Part shown: positions 13,627-22,780 of the stretch, piece by piece
How positions within the stretch are numbered: the first letter of the stretch is position 1
Layout: the number at the start of each line of letters is the position of its first letter
The notes under the pieces: generated by a model
Told to the model about the DNA's origin: nothing
Databases searched by the model: none
Seen by the model: the letters and a program-made list of their open reading frames with translations, nothing else
Assembly: GCA_009930355.1 (NCBI GenBank)
Contig: RZYK01000003.1
Coordinates: forward strand, 1-42,423
Direction: 5' to 3'
Length of the DNA: 42,423 bases
Origin: Campylobacterota bacterium
GTDB taxonomy: Bacteria > Campylobacterota > Campylobacteria > Campylobacterales > Sulfurospirillaceae
Translations under genes and position numbers: made by a program

Positions 13627-14327
13627 AAAGATACATCTCGATTGATATGAAAGCGATGAAAGAAAACAATCTCTCACTAGAGGAATGGGTCTTATTAGAG
13701 AACATTTATTTTTTGAGCAACAATGAATACCGTGCATGTTATGCAAGTAAAGACAGCCTAAGAGAATACATAGGCGTGTCGAATGGACAGATTTATAAAA
13801 TCCTAAAAGACCTCGAAGAAAAAGGCTTCTTAGTAAAAAACTCATTTGGTCATTTACAGGTCACTCAAAAGTATTTAAACATGGTCTGTACACACTCTCC
13901 AAAAAATGGAGACACTCTCCAAAATATTAAGTATGACTCTCCAAAAAATGGAGACGAGACTCTCCAAAAAATGGAGACAAAGAAAGAGAATTTAAGAGAG
14001 TTATTAAGAGAGAAAGAAAAAGAATCTAAAGATTCTACAAAGAAAGCACCTTTTGAACTACCAACATGGCTCAACTTAGAAGCTTGGGAGAATTGGGTTC
14101 AACACCGCAAAGAAATCAAAAAGCCTCTAACGCCTACGAGCATCAAACAGCAAATCAAGCTCTTAGAAGCCAACAAATCTGACCACGTAGAAATCATTGA
14201 AACTTCAATCAGTTGTGGCTACATGGGGCTGTTCCCAATTAAAAGCGATGGCAAGAAAGCCCTAATGGACAGATGCCTAAACGAAAAAAAACGCAACTAC
14301 ACGATTGACCCAAACAACCCATTCTAG
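13623..14327 (+). CDS. O-like phage replication initiator
   Basis: 234 residues, start coupled by ATGA. The N-terminal 90 residues form a winged helix (LSLEEWVLLENIYFL, then SKDSLREYIGVSNGQIYKIL). A low-complexity middle carries repeated SPKNGD segments. The C-terminal part, LEAWENWVQHRKEIKKPLTP then MGLFPI, is typical of phage O-type/DnaD-like replication proteins that recruit the helicase loader. The next gene is that loader. As in lambda O, the middle of the gene carries DNA iterons that probably form the origin. Confidence 0.8.
   Translation: MKRYISIDMKAMKENNLSLEEWVLLENIYFLSNNEYRACYASKDSLREYIGVSNGQIYKILKDLEEKGFLVKNSFGHLQVTQKYLNMVCTHSPKNGDTLQNIKYDSPKNGDETLQKMETKKENLRELLREKEKESKDSTKKAPFELPTWLNLEAWENWVQHRKEIKKPLTPTSIKQQIKLLEANKSDHVEIIETSISCGYMGLFPIKSDGKKALMDRCLNEKKRNYTIDPNNPF
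13895..13978. repeat. Palindromic iterons inside the initiator gene (origin candidate)
   Basis: CTCTCCAAAAAATGGAGAC occurs exactly at 13895-13913, 13937-13955 and 13960-13978, with a half copy at 13915-13925. Each unit is itself an inverted repeat (CTCCA/TGGAG). They lie in the linker-coding part of the O-like gene, the same arrangement as the lambda origin. Confidence 0.75.
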
Positions 14328-14336
14328 GAGATGATG

Positions 14337-15026
14337 ATGGAAATTAAAACTTTTACCTGCAAAAAACATGGAGACTTTAAAGCAAGAGCTATCGTGTGTC
14401 TTGGTATGGAGATTTCGCCTACGTGTCCTCTTTGTCAAAAAGAGTTGGACGATGCAGAAGCGAGAGAGATTGCTGAACGAGAAGAATACGATAAAAATGG
14501 TCGTATTTCGGTATGGGCGGAGAGAGCAAACATCCCAAAGTTGTACCGAAGAAGAGAGCAAATGATTCCAAATGGCAATCAAGTTGAGGCTTTAAACTAT
14601 GCGTTTGATAGAAACTTAATCATCGTTGGAAGCGTTGGAACAGGCAAGACAATGGTCGCTTCACACTTGGGCATGAAAGCGATTGAGCAACACAAAACAG
14701 TACGTTATCTCTACGCAAGTGACATCGCCACCAGAGTCAAAGATACATGGGGAAGCAAGGTTATTAGCGAGAGAGAAGTCATTGATGACCTCATTGCCTG
14801 TGACCTGCTTATCCTAGATGAGATTGGCAGATGCGAATACAACGAATGGATTTTTAAAGTTCTTGATGGTCGCTACATGGAGCAGAGACCGACAATTTTC
14901 ACAGGGAACATTGACGTAAAAGAGTTGCCAAAAATTTTAGGTGATGCTATTGCTTCACGCCTTAGAACAAACGTAAAAGTGATTACGTTTGGGGAAACAG
15001 ACCAACGAAAAGCGAGGGTTGCATAA
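14337..15026 (+). CDS. DnaC-like helicase loader (AAA+ ATPase)
   Basis: 229 residues from the third of three tandem ATGs, the one correctly spaced from AGGAG (14326-14330). The N-terminus carries a zinc-finger-like set (TCKKHGD, then ISPTCPLCQKELDD). The AAA+ core has Walker A GSVGTGKT (about 98-105), Walker B LLILDE (about 158-163), a sensor-type TGNI and the arginine-containing ASRLR. It should load the host DnaB helicase at the phage origin with the O-like protein. Confidence 0.88.
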   Translation: MEIKTFTCKKHGDFKARAIVCLGMEISPTCPLCQKELDDAEAREIAEREEYDKNGRISVWAERANIPKLYRRREQMIPNGNQVEALNYAFDRNLIIVGSVGTGKTMVASHLGMKAIEQHKTVRYLYASDIATRVKDTWGSKVISEREVIDDLIACDLLILDEIGRCEYNEWIFKVLDGRYMEQRPTIFTGNIDVKELPKILGDAIASRLRTNVKVITFGETDQRKARVA

Positions 15027-15202
15027 TGGCTAAACAGAAAAAAAATATCGAAGTGAACGAAAAAAAAGAACGATACCAAATCATTTGTCATTCGTGTGGC
15101 ACAAAGTGGAACACAGATTTTCTTGTTGGCTGTGCATGTGGCAACAGACATCTCTTGGTGAACGACCATGAAAAATTAACAAGCAGGTACTTAGACCTAT
15201 GA
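15026..15202 (+). CDS. Small zinc-ribbon protein (58 aa)
   Basis: 58 residues. The first third is lysine-rich (KQKKNIEVNEKKER), followed by a CHSCG and CACGN pair, four cysteines for one zinc, then a short tail. Start overlaps the loader stop (TAATG) and its stop overlaps the next ATG (ATGA). Likely nucleic-acid binding; function unknown. Confidence 0.7.
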   Translation: MAKQKKNIEVNEKKERYQIICHSCGTKWNTDFLVGCACGNRHLLVNDHEKLTSRYLDL

Positions 15203-15558
15203 CAACATCAATAAAAGCAAAAAAATATGGCAACAAAAAAGTTGAAGCTGATGGCTTCGTATTTGATTCGACCAAAGAGTTTAATCGCTACTACGAACTA
15301 AAACTCTTGCAACGTGCAGGGAGAATCAGAAAGCTTGAGGTGCATCCAAAATTTGAGCTTCAACCAAAGTTTATAGACAAGAGTGGCGTTGCTCATAGGG
15401 CTATTACTTACAGTGGAGATTTCGCTTACATCGAAAATGATTTACATGTAGTGGAGGATGTTAAGTCTGAGATGACACGCAAACTTGCACAATACAGAGA
15501 CAAAAAGAAAATGTTTCTCTATAAGTTCCCTGATATTATTTTTAAAGAGGTTCTATGA
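15199..15558 (+). CDS. DUF1064 family nuclease-like protein
   Basis: 119 residues. KYGNKKVEADGFVFDSTKEF, LQRAGRIRKLEVHPKFEL, then YSGDFAYIE and VVEDVKSEMT follow the DUF1064 pattern, a PD-(D/E)XK fold with D in GDF and E-D-V-K as the catalytic strand. Members are phage-encoded and suspected Holliday-junction or branched-DNA endonucleases. It sits between replication and packaging genes, as expected for a debranching enzyme. Confidence 0.8.
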   Translation: MTTSIKAKKYGNKKVEADGFVFDSTKEFNRYYELKLLQRAGRIRKLEVHPKFELQPKFIDKSGVAHRAITYSGDFAYIENDLHVVEDVKSEMTRKLAQYRDKKKMFLYKFPDIIFKEVL

Positions 15559-16109
15559 AGTTGTCTCCTGCGGATAAGAAGCGTGTGCAAGAGAGTGTCA
15601 TAAAGCAATATGCCAAAGACATTTTCATTCAAAGCGATGTCACTCTTGAAGCATTGACTGAGCATATTAACATGGAGTACGAAAGAAAGTTCTCTGTAAC
15701 GACTCTAAATAAATGGTGCTTAGAAGATTTTTGGGATGACAAGAGAGATGAGTTTAAGAAAAAAGAGGCGAAGCTAAAAGAGAAAACAAAGCAGTATGAC
15801 CTCAAAAAAGAGATGGACGACAAAGACTACGACAAGATTACAGAATTGACGGAACTATTGGAGGAGAAATTTCGCATGAACCCAAATGCGAAAGACCTTG
15901 TAGCCGTCATTACAGGCATGAAATACGCAAGGGAACTTAGGACGAGCGCACTTGTAGATGAGAAGCACAATGAGATTTCTGTGATTCTTGCACAGTACAA
16001 CCAAACGGTTATCAATCAGGCTCAAATTCCTCAGCAAATTCAAGAAGCCAAAGATGAAATCGTATTTGACATAACAACGGAGATAGCAAATGTCAGCCGT
16101 AGTCACTAA
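15555..16109 (+). CDS. Terminase small subunit candidate
   Basis: 184 residues, start coupled by ATGA, directly before and overlapping the large terminase by 20 bases. An N-terminal helix-turn-helix (VTLEALTEHI, then FSVTTLNKWC) is followed by a long charged coiled coil (about 55-110) and a mixed C-terminus. This layout fits a DNA-recognising small terminase of the DUF1804/gpNu1-like kind. Assignment rests mainly on position and architecture. Confidence 0.65.
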   Translation: MKLSPADKKRVQESVIKQYAKDIFIQSDVTLEALTEHINMEYERKFSVTTLNKWCLEDFWDDKRDEFKKKEAKLKEKTKQYDLKKEMDDKDYDKITELTELLEEKFRMNPNAKDLVAVITGMKYARELRTSALVDEKHNEISVILAQYNQTVINQAQIPQQIQEAKDEIVFDITTEIANVSRSH

Positions 16110-17493
16110 AGCAGAAATGCAACAGTTTATCAAGCTATGCCAAAAGCTTGAAACCTTTGTCTTACATGTAATAAGAGCTACGCCATCAGAACAGCAGATG
16201 GATATTATCAGGGCGATTGATGCAGGGGATAAGCGTATTGCTGTGAAGAGCGGACATGGGACGGGTAAAAGTACCCTCCTTTCGTGGATTTCCTTGTGGG
16301 TTGGCGTGAGTAAGTATGATGCAAAAATTCCTATCACCGCACCATCTGCGCCACAGCTCTTATCTACGTTGATGCCTGAGATTAAAAAATGGCGCAATGT
16401 TTTGCCATCGGTTCTTCAAGAGAGCATCGACATCAAGATGGACACGGCTCATTTTAAAAATGGAAATGACCTTATCATGCGTACCGCACGAAAGGAAAGC
16501 CCAGAGGCGTTGCAAGGCTACCACGCCACCAACCTTTTCTTTCTCGTTGATGAGGGTTCAGGTGTACCTGACAATATCTTTGAGGTTGTAGAGGGTGCGC
16601 TTACAGGGGAACATAACGTCATTATCATGGTGGGAAACCCAACACGAACAAGTGGGTATTTTTACAATGCGTTCAACAAGAACAAGGAATTATGGAAAAC
16701 ATTTACGCTCAACGCAGAAAAGAGTTCAAACGTCAGTAAGGATGTAGTTGAACTTAGACGTAAACAGTATGGCATTGATTCTGACGTGTACCGTGTGCGT
16801 GTCCTTGGTGAGTTTCCTCGTGCTTCAAGCGATGCTCTTTTTAGCGTGGAAGTGTTAGAGGAGGCGACAAAGAGAGAAGTTTATGCGGATGATGGTGATG
16901 AGATATGGGGCTTAGACGTTGCTTGGTATGGCGATGATAAGAGTTGTTTGGCAAAACGTAAAGGGTACTTTTTAAGACCTCTTGAAACAAGAGAAAAACA
17001 AAGCACCTTGGAAACATCGAGTTGGGTTATCAGCGAATATCACAAAGCGCATATCAAGCCTGTGGCAATTTTTGTGGATAACAACGGTGTGGGCGCAGGT
17101 GTTTATGACCAACTCATTCAAGCAGGGCTACCAATTTTTGACGGTAACTCCTCTCGTGCAAGTTCAGAGTTTGGGTTGGCAAACAAGCGTATTGAGATGT
17201 ATCAACGCCTATCGAAGAAGCTTGATAATATGAAGATTCCTGATGATGATGATTTGATTGGTGAGCTTTCTTCTGTGCGTTATATCATAAGCGAAAAGGG
17301 TCTTTTGATGTTGGAGCCGAAAGTTGAGACTAAAAAAAGATTAGGGAGGTCGCCAGATAGAGGTGATGCGGTAGCATTGACATTTTATGAGGACATATTT
17401 ATTTCTGATGTGCAAGAGAATGTACAAAGTAAACGTATGGAAAAGGCAGATGAAATGCGTAACAGTAGTAGTGATGTGGGGATGGCATGGTAA
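16090..17493 (+). CDS. Terminase large subunit
   Basis: 467 residues. Walker A SGHGTGKST (residues about 54-62), Walker B FFLVDEGSG (near 150-156), then a C-terminal RNase H-like nuclease with GLDVAWYGDD (near 275), IFVDNNGVGAG (near 327) and DRGDAVAL (near 422). It is the ATP-driven motor and nuclease that packages and cuts phage DNA at the portal. Length and motifs are standard. Confidence 0.93.
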   Translation: MSAVVTKAEMQQFIKLCQKLETFVLHVIRATPSEQQMDIIRAIDAGDKRIAVKSGHGTGKSTLLSWISLWVGVSKYDAKIPITAPSAPQLLSTLMPEIKKWRNVLPSVLQESIDIKMDTAHFKNGNDLIMRTARKESPEALQGYHATNLFFLVDEGSGVPDNIFEVVEGALTGEHNVIIMVGNPTRTSGYFYNAFNKNKELWKTFTLNAEKSSNVSKDVVELRRKQYGIDSDVYRVRVLGEFPRASSDALFSVEVLEEATKREVYADDGDEIWGLDVAWYGDDKSCLAKRKGYFLRPLETREKQSTLETSSWVISEYHKAHIKPVAIFVDNNGVGAGVYDQLIQAGLPIFDGNSSRASSEFGLANKRIEMYQRLSKKLDNMKIPDDDDLIGELSSVRYIISEKGLLMLEPKVETKKRLGRSPDRGDAVALTFYEDIFISDVQENVQSKRMEKADEMRNSSSDVGMAW

Positions 17494-17759
17494 TAGATAG
17501 ATGGAATATGAACAGGGAAATCAATGCAGACATCCTTGTGGATTTATGTGGTGGCAACATTTTAGAGACTATCAATGTAGCCAAAAAATACAATGGTGTT
17601 AAAGTAACTGTGTCTTTAAAAACATTGGAACGCATAGCCGTTAAGCGTTTTGCAGATGCAGGTTGGAGCATTTTATCTATTGCTGAGGCGTTGCAGATTC
17701 CTAAAAGCAGGGTAACACGAATTATCACAAAGGAGGTTGAGTATGAGTGCAGGGCTTAA
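17487..17759 (+). CDS. Small HTH protein between terminase and portal
   Basis: 90 residues. INADILVDLCGGNILETI followed by LERIAVKRFADAGWSILSIA and LQIPKSRVTRII resembles the Mor/C or related helix-turn-helix pattern. Overlaps both neighbours. It might be a late regulator or a packaging accessory. The true start could be the ATG at 17508. Confidence 0.55.
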   Translation: MVIDRWNMNREINADILVDLCGGNILETINVAKKYNGVKVTVSLKTLERIAVKRFADAGWSILSIAEALQIPKSRVTRIITKEVEYECRA

Positions 17760-19326
17760 TAAAAATCAAGAACAAATTTTATCTTTAAAGAGTGTTGCCA
17801 TTAATGGATACGACAAGGTTGTTTCACAGTTTTTGGAACTCGAAAAAGGGTACATGGCGTTTTTAGGTGAGGACGTTATTAAGAGTTTAAGGAGAAGAGG
17901 AAAGTCTTATATCCCTACTCAAATCATTCGTGCAAAGGTGCGTAAGATTGAGAGAGACATAATGAAAACTTATTTTGCAACGGATGAATTGGGTACAGTT
18001 GAAATTGATGGCGATGAAAAACTTAGTGCAGTGATGCAAAAGAAGCTCGGAGAATATGCATCAGCAAAGGCGAGTCTTTACACCATCATGCGACCACTTA
18101 TACGAGATGCGTTGGTTTATGGCACAACGGTTTTGAAAGTGTATTGGAGTGAGGCTAAAAACAAGGTTATTATTCAGCCACGCTCTTTGTCTGAAATCTG
18201 CATTGACCCATACGCACGAAATCATTTTGATGCGAAGTTTATGGTTGATAGATTTTTTATGACCATTGCTGATGTTAGGGCATCGTTTAAAAAAGCAAAA
18301 AAAATGGATTTAAGCAATGCCATTAGCTCAACATCCTCTAATAATATCTTGAAAAATCAAGAGCAAACATTAAGTGAGTATCAACGTATTGAGGTTACAG
18401 AAGTGTACCGCTTGGTTGATGGCAAATGGTTTGTATCTACTATCGTTGGGAATGAATTTTTACGCACAGACGTTGAGTTAAAAGATGGCAATCCTATTAT
18501 GTTTGGTGTTATCTTCCCACAATTTGTAGGGCTAAAAGAGTATCAAGCAATTCGCTCTTACGGTGATAGTTACATTGCGCCAATGATACCTGTTCAAACG
18601 CAGTACATTGTTTCACGCAACCAACAGTTTGATGCGATTGATTTGCAACTCAACCCACGCTTTTTGGCAACAAGAAACTCAGGTCTTAGAGACGATGATT
18701 TGGGTTCTAATAAAAAGAAGATTCAGGTAAACAGTCTTGACTCGATTAAAGAGCTACCTGCTCCAAACATCAATCAGTCCATTTTTGATACGAATAAGCT
18801 GGACGAGGAGCTTCAAGAGGTTGGTGGTTTGCCAAAATTTGCACAAGGCATTGCTACATCATCAACGCCAAATTCGGCAACAGGTACATCGCTTCTATCT
18901 GAGAACGGAAATACAACCGTTGATGACATCATTACCTCATTGAATGAGAATTTGATACAAGCGTTGCTAACACGCATTTTGAAGCTGACATACAAGTATG
19001 AGGTTTCAACAGATTTTGCAGGGTGCGATAGGGCAAAAGAGATTGTTAAAAACGTGCGTATTAATGCAGGTATTGGCGCAATGACAAGGGAGACACGCCT
19101 TAGTAATCTCGATAACGCTATTTTGTCTCTATCAAATACTATCAAGCTTTTCTTAGATGGTGGAATGCAACAAAAGGCTGTGGAATACATTGTTGTTCTT
19201 GATGAACTAACTAAAGAAAAAGCCAAAATGCTCGGCGTTAAAAACATAGAGGAGAAAATGAAAAATGCAATCAACGTACTTGGACAACAGCCAATTTCAA
19301 TCAACGCAACAGGAGGAGTTATTTGA
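17743..19326 (+). CDS. Portal (head-tail connector) protein
   Basis: 527 residues, starting at 17743 after a strong AAGGAGG. The sequence from about 90 to 450 (RPLIRDALVYGTTVLKVYW, YGDSYIAPMIPVQTQYIVS, LPAPNINQSIF) follows phage portal proteins of the podovirus/SU10-like type, and position after terminase agrees. It forms the dodecameric ring at the packaging vertex. The C-terminal end is helical and overlaps the next gene by 62 bases. Confidence 0.85.
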   Translation: MSAGLNKNQEQILSLKSVAINGYDKVVSQFLELEKGYMAFLGEDVIKSLRRRGKSYIPTQIIRAKVRKIERDIMKTYFATDELGTVEIDGDEKLSAVMQKKLGEYASAKASLYTIMRPLIRDALVYGTTVLKVYWSEAKNKVIIQPRSLSEICIDPYARNHFDAKFMVDRFFMTIADVRASFKKAKKMDLSNAISSTSSNNILKNQEQTLSEYQRIEVTEVYRLVDGKWFVSTIVGNEFLRTDVELKDGNPIMFGVIFPQFVGLKEYQAIRSYGDSYIAPMIPVQTQYIVSRNQQFDAIDLQLNPRFLATRNSGLRDDDLGSNKKKIQVNSLDSIKELPAPNINQSIFDTNKLDEELQEVGGLPKFAQGIATSSTPNSATGTSLLSENGNTTVDDIITSLNENLIQALLTRILKLTYKYEVSTDFAGCDRAKEIVKNVRINAGIGAMTRETRLSNLDNAILSLSNTIKLFLDGGMQQKAVEYIVVLDELTKEKAKMLGVKNIEEKMKNAINVLGQQPISINATGGVI

Positions 19327-19582
19327 TGATGGCATAGAAGATTTTGGAAAACCTGAAACGGCACAAAAGCTTGAAACGCTTAAAATTTTTAAGGAGAGTT
19401 GGCTTTATGAGGAAATAATAAGTTCATTGCGAGAGAAATATCAGGCTCTGTTTGATGAGGCGGTGACTGAAACAAACAGGGATATTCGCTCTGATAAGTT
19501 AGAACAAATGAAAGGTGTTGCTTTTGCAACAGGAATATTTGACATGTTAGAAAATGAATTAAAACAACAACTAGGAGAATGA
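19265..19582 (+). CDS. Hypothetical protein after the portal
   Basis: 105 residues, helical and acidic, starting inside the portal gene with GAGGAG about 8 bases upstream. The C-terminal part (LEQMKGVAFATGIFDMLENE) looks amphipathic. Position suggests a head or packaging accessory. A later start cannot be excluded. Confidence 0.6.
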   Translation: MQSTYLDNSQFQSTQQEELFDDGIEDFGKPETAQKLETLKIFKESWLYEEIISSLREKYQALFDEAVTETNRDIRSDKLEQMKGVAFATGIFDMLENELKQQLGE

Positions 19583-19584
19583 TA

Positions 19585-20103
19585 ATGAACGCACCAATGA
19601 CACCCGAAATGCAACAAGCCCTTATGGCAGGACAAGCCCCAATGATGCAACAACCACAAGCCCCAATGATGCAACCACAGATGCCAATGCAACCTGAGGT
19701 TTCTGCCCCAAACGAGGACGATATTGCTCAGGCTAAAAAAATGCTAGGGCTTGATGTCTTAGAAGATAGCATGAAATACGATAAAAGTGTTGCCTCTACC
19801 TTGCAGACATTCCCTGAACTTACCAAAGATGTGATTGAAGTGGAACTCGTAAAAATTGAGGAAAAAGACCCCGTGTTGGCAAAACAGATTAGAACGAGTG
19901 AAGAGGGCATGAAGATGTTTGCACGAGGAATTATGCCATCAATCAAGCCTAATGCAAAACCTGATAGTGTTACCGATGACTCTTCTTCTTCTGCACAAGG
20001 AGGTGTGGATGCAGACCTTGAAACGAAAGTAAAACAAGGAACGGCTACGAAAGTTGAAGTTGGAAAATACATCGGTCAATTTAAGTCATCTTCAAAAAAA
20101 TAG
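19585..20103 (+). CDS. Scaffolding protein candidate
   Basis: 172 residues from the ATG at 19585, correctly spaced from AGGAG. The N-terminal 40 residues are Met/Gln/Pro-rich (QAPMMQQPQAPMMQPQMPMQ), the middle is charged and helical, and a Ser-rich linker (SSSSAQGG) leads to a basic C-terminus (GKYIGQFKSSSKK). This low-complexity build between portal and capsid genes is typical of scaffold proteins that shape the procapsid. No enzyme motif. Confidence 0.6.
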   Translation: MNAPMTPEMQQALMAGQAPMMQQPQAPMMQPQMPMQPEVSAPNEDDIAQAKKMLGLDVLEDSMKYDKSVASTLQTFPELTKDVIEVELVKIEEKDPVLAKQIRTSEEGMKMFARGIMPSIKPNAKPDSVTDDSSSSAQGGVDADLETKVKQGTATKVEVGKYIGQFKSSSKK

Positions 20104-20122
20104 GTATTCATTTCTAGCCTTG

Positions 20123-20160
20123 CTCCCTTGTAAACTTTGCTCGAAAGTAAAACAAGGGAG
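20123..20160 (+). promoter_or_regulatory. Hairpin burying the capsid Shine-Dalgarno
   Basis: CTCCCTTGT (20123-20131) pairs perfectly with ACAAGGGAG (20152-20160), and an inner ACTTT/AAAGT stem with a GCTCG loop stacks on it. The ribosome site AAGGGAG for the ATG at 20167 is entirely inside the stem. Confidence 0.6.
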
Positions 20161-20166
20161 ATAAAA

Positions 20167-21105
20167 ATGATTGCTTCGTACAACAATGGCATCAGTCACA
20201 AGCCCTCGATTATTGATAGCATTGTCAAGCTAGGTGTAAAATCTGCACCACTTGTCGAAACGCTTGGTTCAAAGCCAATCGCAAGTTATCTACATTCGTG
20301 GATTAGTGATAGATACCGTGACCCAAAAGATAACGCACGTTTAGAGGTTTCGGATTTTGCAGGTGGTTTAGTTCCTACTAAAACAAAAACAGCAAACCAA
20401 TGCCAAATTTTAACCAATGATGTTGATGTTTCCAAACGCCAACAAGACATTAGCCAATACGGCGAGGACGAGTTGCCTTATCAAAGAGCCAAAGTAGGAA
20501 TCGAACACGTAAAAGATTTAGAGTACGCACTCCTTGGTCTTGGAAATACAACGGTGTTTGATTCTCCAACAGCCATGACTGACAAAGTTGCAGGTCGTAT
20601 GGCAGGTCTTTTCTATTTTGTGCCAGAGGCTCATAGAAAAGATTATGACACCGATGGTGGCGACAACACTTCTGGTTTAACTGACTTTACGTTTGACCAC
20701 TTGCAAGAGATTATCCAGCCTGTATGGGAAAAGGGTGGGGTGGATGATGGCTCTTTTAGAGTTTACATGGGAAGCTCATTAAAGAACAAAGTGAACAAAT
20801 GGCTTGACACCATTCCTCACTTGCGAACTGTTCTTAAAGATGGCACAGTAAGTCCTTTGATTACAAAAATCGAAACAGACTTTGGAACGATTGACATTTA
20901 CTTACACCGCTTATTTGCAGGTGAAAAACTTAAAGACAAAATTTTGCTTGGTAAATTTGATGAGGCAAAAATCTGTTACTTAACAGAGACGGCTTTGGAA
21001 GATGTTGCGACCTCTAAAACCGCTACGTTTGAGCGTTATTATACCGATGCAACGCTTGAAGTGACAAACGCTGATTATTTTGCGTGTGCCTCTGGGTTGA
21101 AATAG
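20167..21105 (+). CDS. Major capsid protein (SU10/DUF5309-like, HK97 fold)
   Basis: 312 residues from the ATG at 20167. The stretch NQCQILTNDVDVSKRQQDIS, YGEDELPYQRAK then HVKDLEYALLG is characteristic of SU10-type major capsid proteins (DUF5309), followed by the two-domain pattern with FRVYMGSSLKNKVNKWL and DFGTIDIYLHRLF. It forms the icosahedral shell. Position after the scaffold candidate fits. No delta-domain protease is seen upstream. Confidence 0.88.
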   Translation: MIASYNNGISHKPSIIDSIVKLGVKSAPLVETLGSKPIASYLHSWISDRYRDPKDNARLEVSDFAGGLVPTKTKTANQCQILTNDVDVSKRQQDISQYGEDELPYQRAKVGIEHVKDLEYALLGLGNTTVFDSPTAMTDKVAGRMAGLFYFVPEAHRKDYDTDGGDNTSGLTDFTFDHLQEIIQPVWEKGGVDDGSFRVYMGSSLKNKVNKWLDTIPHLRTVLKDGTVSPLITKIETDFGTIDIYLHRLFAGEKLKDKILLGKFDEAKICYLTETALEDVATSKTATFERYYTDATLEVTNADYFACASGLK

Positions 21106-21106
21106 T

Positions 21107-21496
21107 ATGACCCACAAAGAGATTAAAGAACATTTAGCGTTGAAGCTAAAAGGGGATAATAGCAGTTTTGTTTTAACCCCCTTGGCGTTGCGTGAGGCAC
21201 TGTTTGATGTCTTGCGTAACACTCGCCCAATCTCTTACGTGGAAACAACCGAAGAAACATCAAAATACTTTAGAAAAATATCAACCACAGAACACTTACG
21301 ACTCCCTGTGGTTGATGAAACTCTGAGCGATGACACCGCTATTGACATGGAAGAAGAGTTGTGCATGGCGGTTGTATATTTTCTGTGCAGTTATGGCTCT
21401 TTTAAAAACAAAGAAGCGCACGAAAAGAAAGCAACGAAACTCATTTCAACCTATGATGTAAATGTGATTGATGCTTCTTTGGAAGAAGTTGATTGA
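21107..21496 (+). CDS. Head-completion (adaptor) candidate
   Basis: 129 residues, starting two bases after the capsid gene. Helical N-terminus, a beta section (YFRKISTTEHLRLPVVDETL), then a helical MEEELCMAVVYFLCSYGS. The LPVVDETL and final helices resemble gp6-like connector/adaptor proteins that extend the portal. Assignment by position and fold impression. Confidence 0.55.
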   Translation: MTHKEIKEHLALKLKGDNSSFVLTPLALREALFDVLRNTRPISYVETTEETSKYFRKISTTEHLRLPVVDETLSDDTAIDMEEELCMAVVYFLCSYGSFKNKEAHEKKATKLISTYDVNVIDASLEEVD

Positions 21497-21531
21497 CGAA
21501 AGAGAAATCTCTTTCGTGAGCCAATAGGCTT
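21496..21531 (+). terminator. Hairpins after the head module
   Basis: ACGAAAGAGA (21496-21505) pairs with TCTCTTTCGT (21508-21517), then AGCC/GGCT forms a second hairpin followed by TTAATTTATTT. It could be a partial terminator or processing site between head and tail genes. Confidence 0.45.
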
Positions 21532-21551
21532 AATTTATTTAGGAGAAAAAT

Positions 21552-22775
21552 ATGGCAACAACTGTCGATACTGACAACATTGCATCGGTACTTCTTGAAA
21601 AACTCAATGAGGGTTCTATGCTTAGTTTCGTTACATCCGTAGCGGACACACTTAACAGCCAATCTGGTTCTGATTTAACAGGCGTTCAAGACCAAATCAA
21701 TCTTATTAAAACAAAGATGACGGAGGTTGAGGCTGAGGCTAAGGTTCTCTCGGCTGATGAACTTGCACAAGTTGAACAAGCGTTAAAAGATGTTTTAACA
21801 AACCTAAAATCAAATGGATTTTTAGGGCTTCTTTGTGTTGATATTGGTGGTCAAAAATATTCTATGACTGACCTTGTTGCTCGTATGGCAACGGCTGATA
21901 GAGTTCAATCTGTCGAACATTTATGGGATGCAAATTACAACAACATCACAACAACAAAGATGGTTCTTGAAGATGGTTCTATCATCTCTTTCACTCCAAC
22001 TGTTGAAGAGACTGATGTTGCTAAAAATTATACATTCAACGCAGATTGGAAAGGCTTACCTGCTTCTTTCATTGTGAATTTTGCAAAAGTTCCTCGAATC
22101 GCAAATATTAATGGAGCGCAAGTTACCAATACAGAGTTTGTTCTGACCAAAAAAACAAACATTCTCTTTAGTCTCACAACTGGTTTAAGCAACTGCGTTG
22201 AGACATCTATTGATGCGACTGTTCCTGATTTGAATGGTGATACCAAAATTGGCACACAACCTGTTGTAGCACCTGTGTTCTCTATCGCAAGTGCAAGTGG
22301 TAGCGTTGATGTTGGTTCAAGCGTAGCTGTTGCATTCTTGAATGCACAAGGTAGCGTAACTGCAATTTCAAGCGACAATGCTGTTGCTTCTGTTGTTGTT
22401 GGGTTGGATAGCGTTTCTATCACAGGCGTAAGCGCAGGTGATGCAACGATTTCTATTAGCGATGGCGTGACAACTCAAACTTACGCTGTAAATGTTAAAG
22501 CGGTTGCGGTTGTTACTCCAATGACAGCCAATAAGTCTGCATTGAGCATTGATGTTGGTTCAAGCGATACTGTGACTATGAGCAATGCTGATGGCGCAAT
22601 CTCTGCAATCTCTAGCAACCCTGCATTAATCTCTGTTAGCGTGGCAGGCAATGTTGTCACCGTAAACGCTCTTGGCGCAACTGACCCTGATACCGTCACG
22701 GTATCTATCTCTGATGGCGATGAGACTGTTGTTGTAACTGCTTACTCTGCTGTAAGTGGTGGTGGCGGTCTTTAA
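21552..22775 (+). CDS. Virion protein with two bacterial Ig-like (BIG_2) domains
   Basis: 407 residues. Residues about 1-95 are helical; about 95-235 form a beta-rich phage-specific domain. Two tandem Ig-like domains follow (about 235-315 and 322-400), each with the 'S-V-D-V-G-S-S ... V-x-G-x-S-A/G-D-A/P ... I-S-D-G' pattern of BIG_2, ending in SGGGGL. It is likely displayed on the virion (head fibre, tail or decoration). A GAAA-capped hairpin follows. Confidence 0.7.
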   Translation: MATTVDTDNIASVLLEKLNEGSMLSFVTSVADTLNSQSGSDLTGVQDQINLIKTKMTEVEAEAKVLSADELAQVEQALKDVLTNLKSNGFLGLLCVDIGGQKYSMTDLVARMATADRVQSVEHLWDANYNNITTTKMVLEDGSIISFTPTVEETDVAKNYTFNADWKGLPASFIVNFAKVPRIANINGAQVTNTEFVLTKKTNILFSLTTGLSNCVETSIDATVPDLNGDTKIGTQPVVAPVFSIASASGSVDVGSSVAVAFLNAQGSVTAISSDNAVASVVVGLDSVSITGVSAGDATISISDGVTTQTYAVNVKAVAVVTPMTANKSALSIDVGSSDTVTMSNADGAISAISSNPALISVSVAGNVVTVNALGATDPDTVTVSISDGDETVVVTAYSAVSGGGGL

Positions 22776-22780
22776 TCTTT

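Noticed and set aside
21552-22775. Diversity-generating retroelement target
   Set aside because: Ig-like and fibre genes suggested it, but no reverse transcriptase, template repeat or adenine-biased variable region was found.
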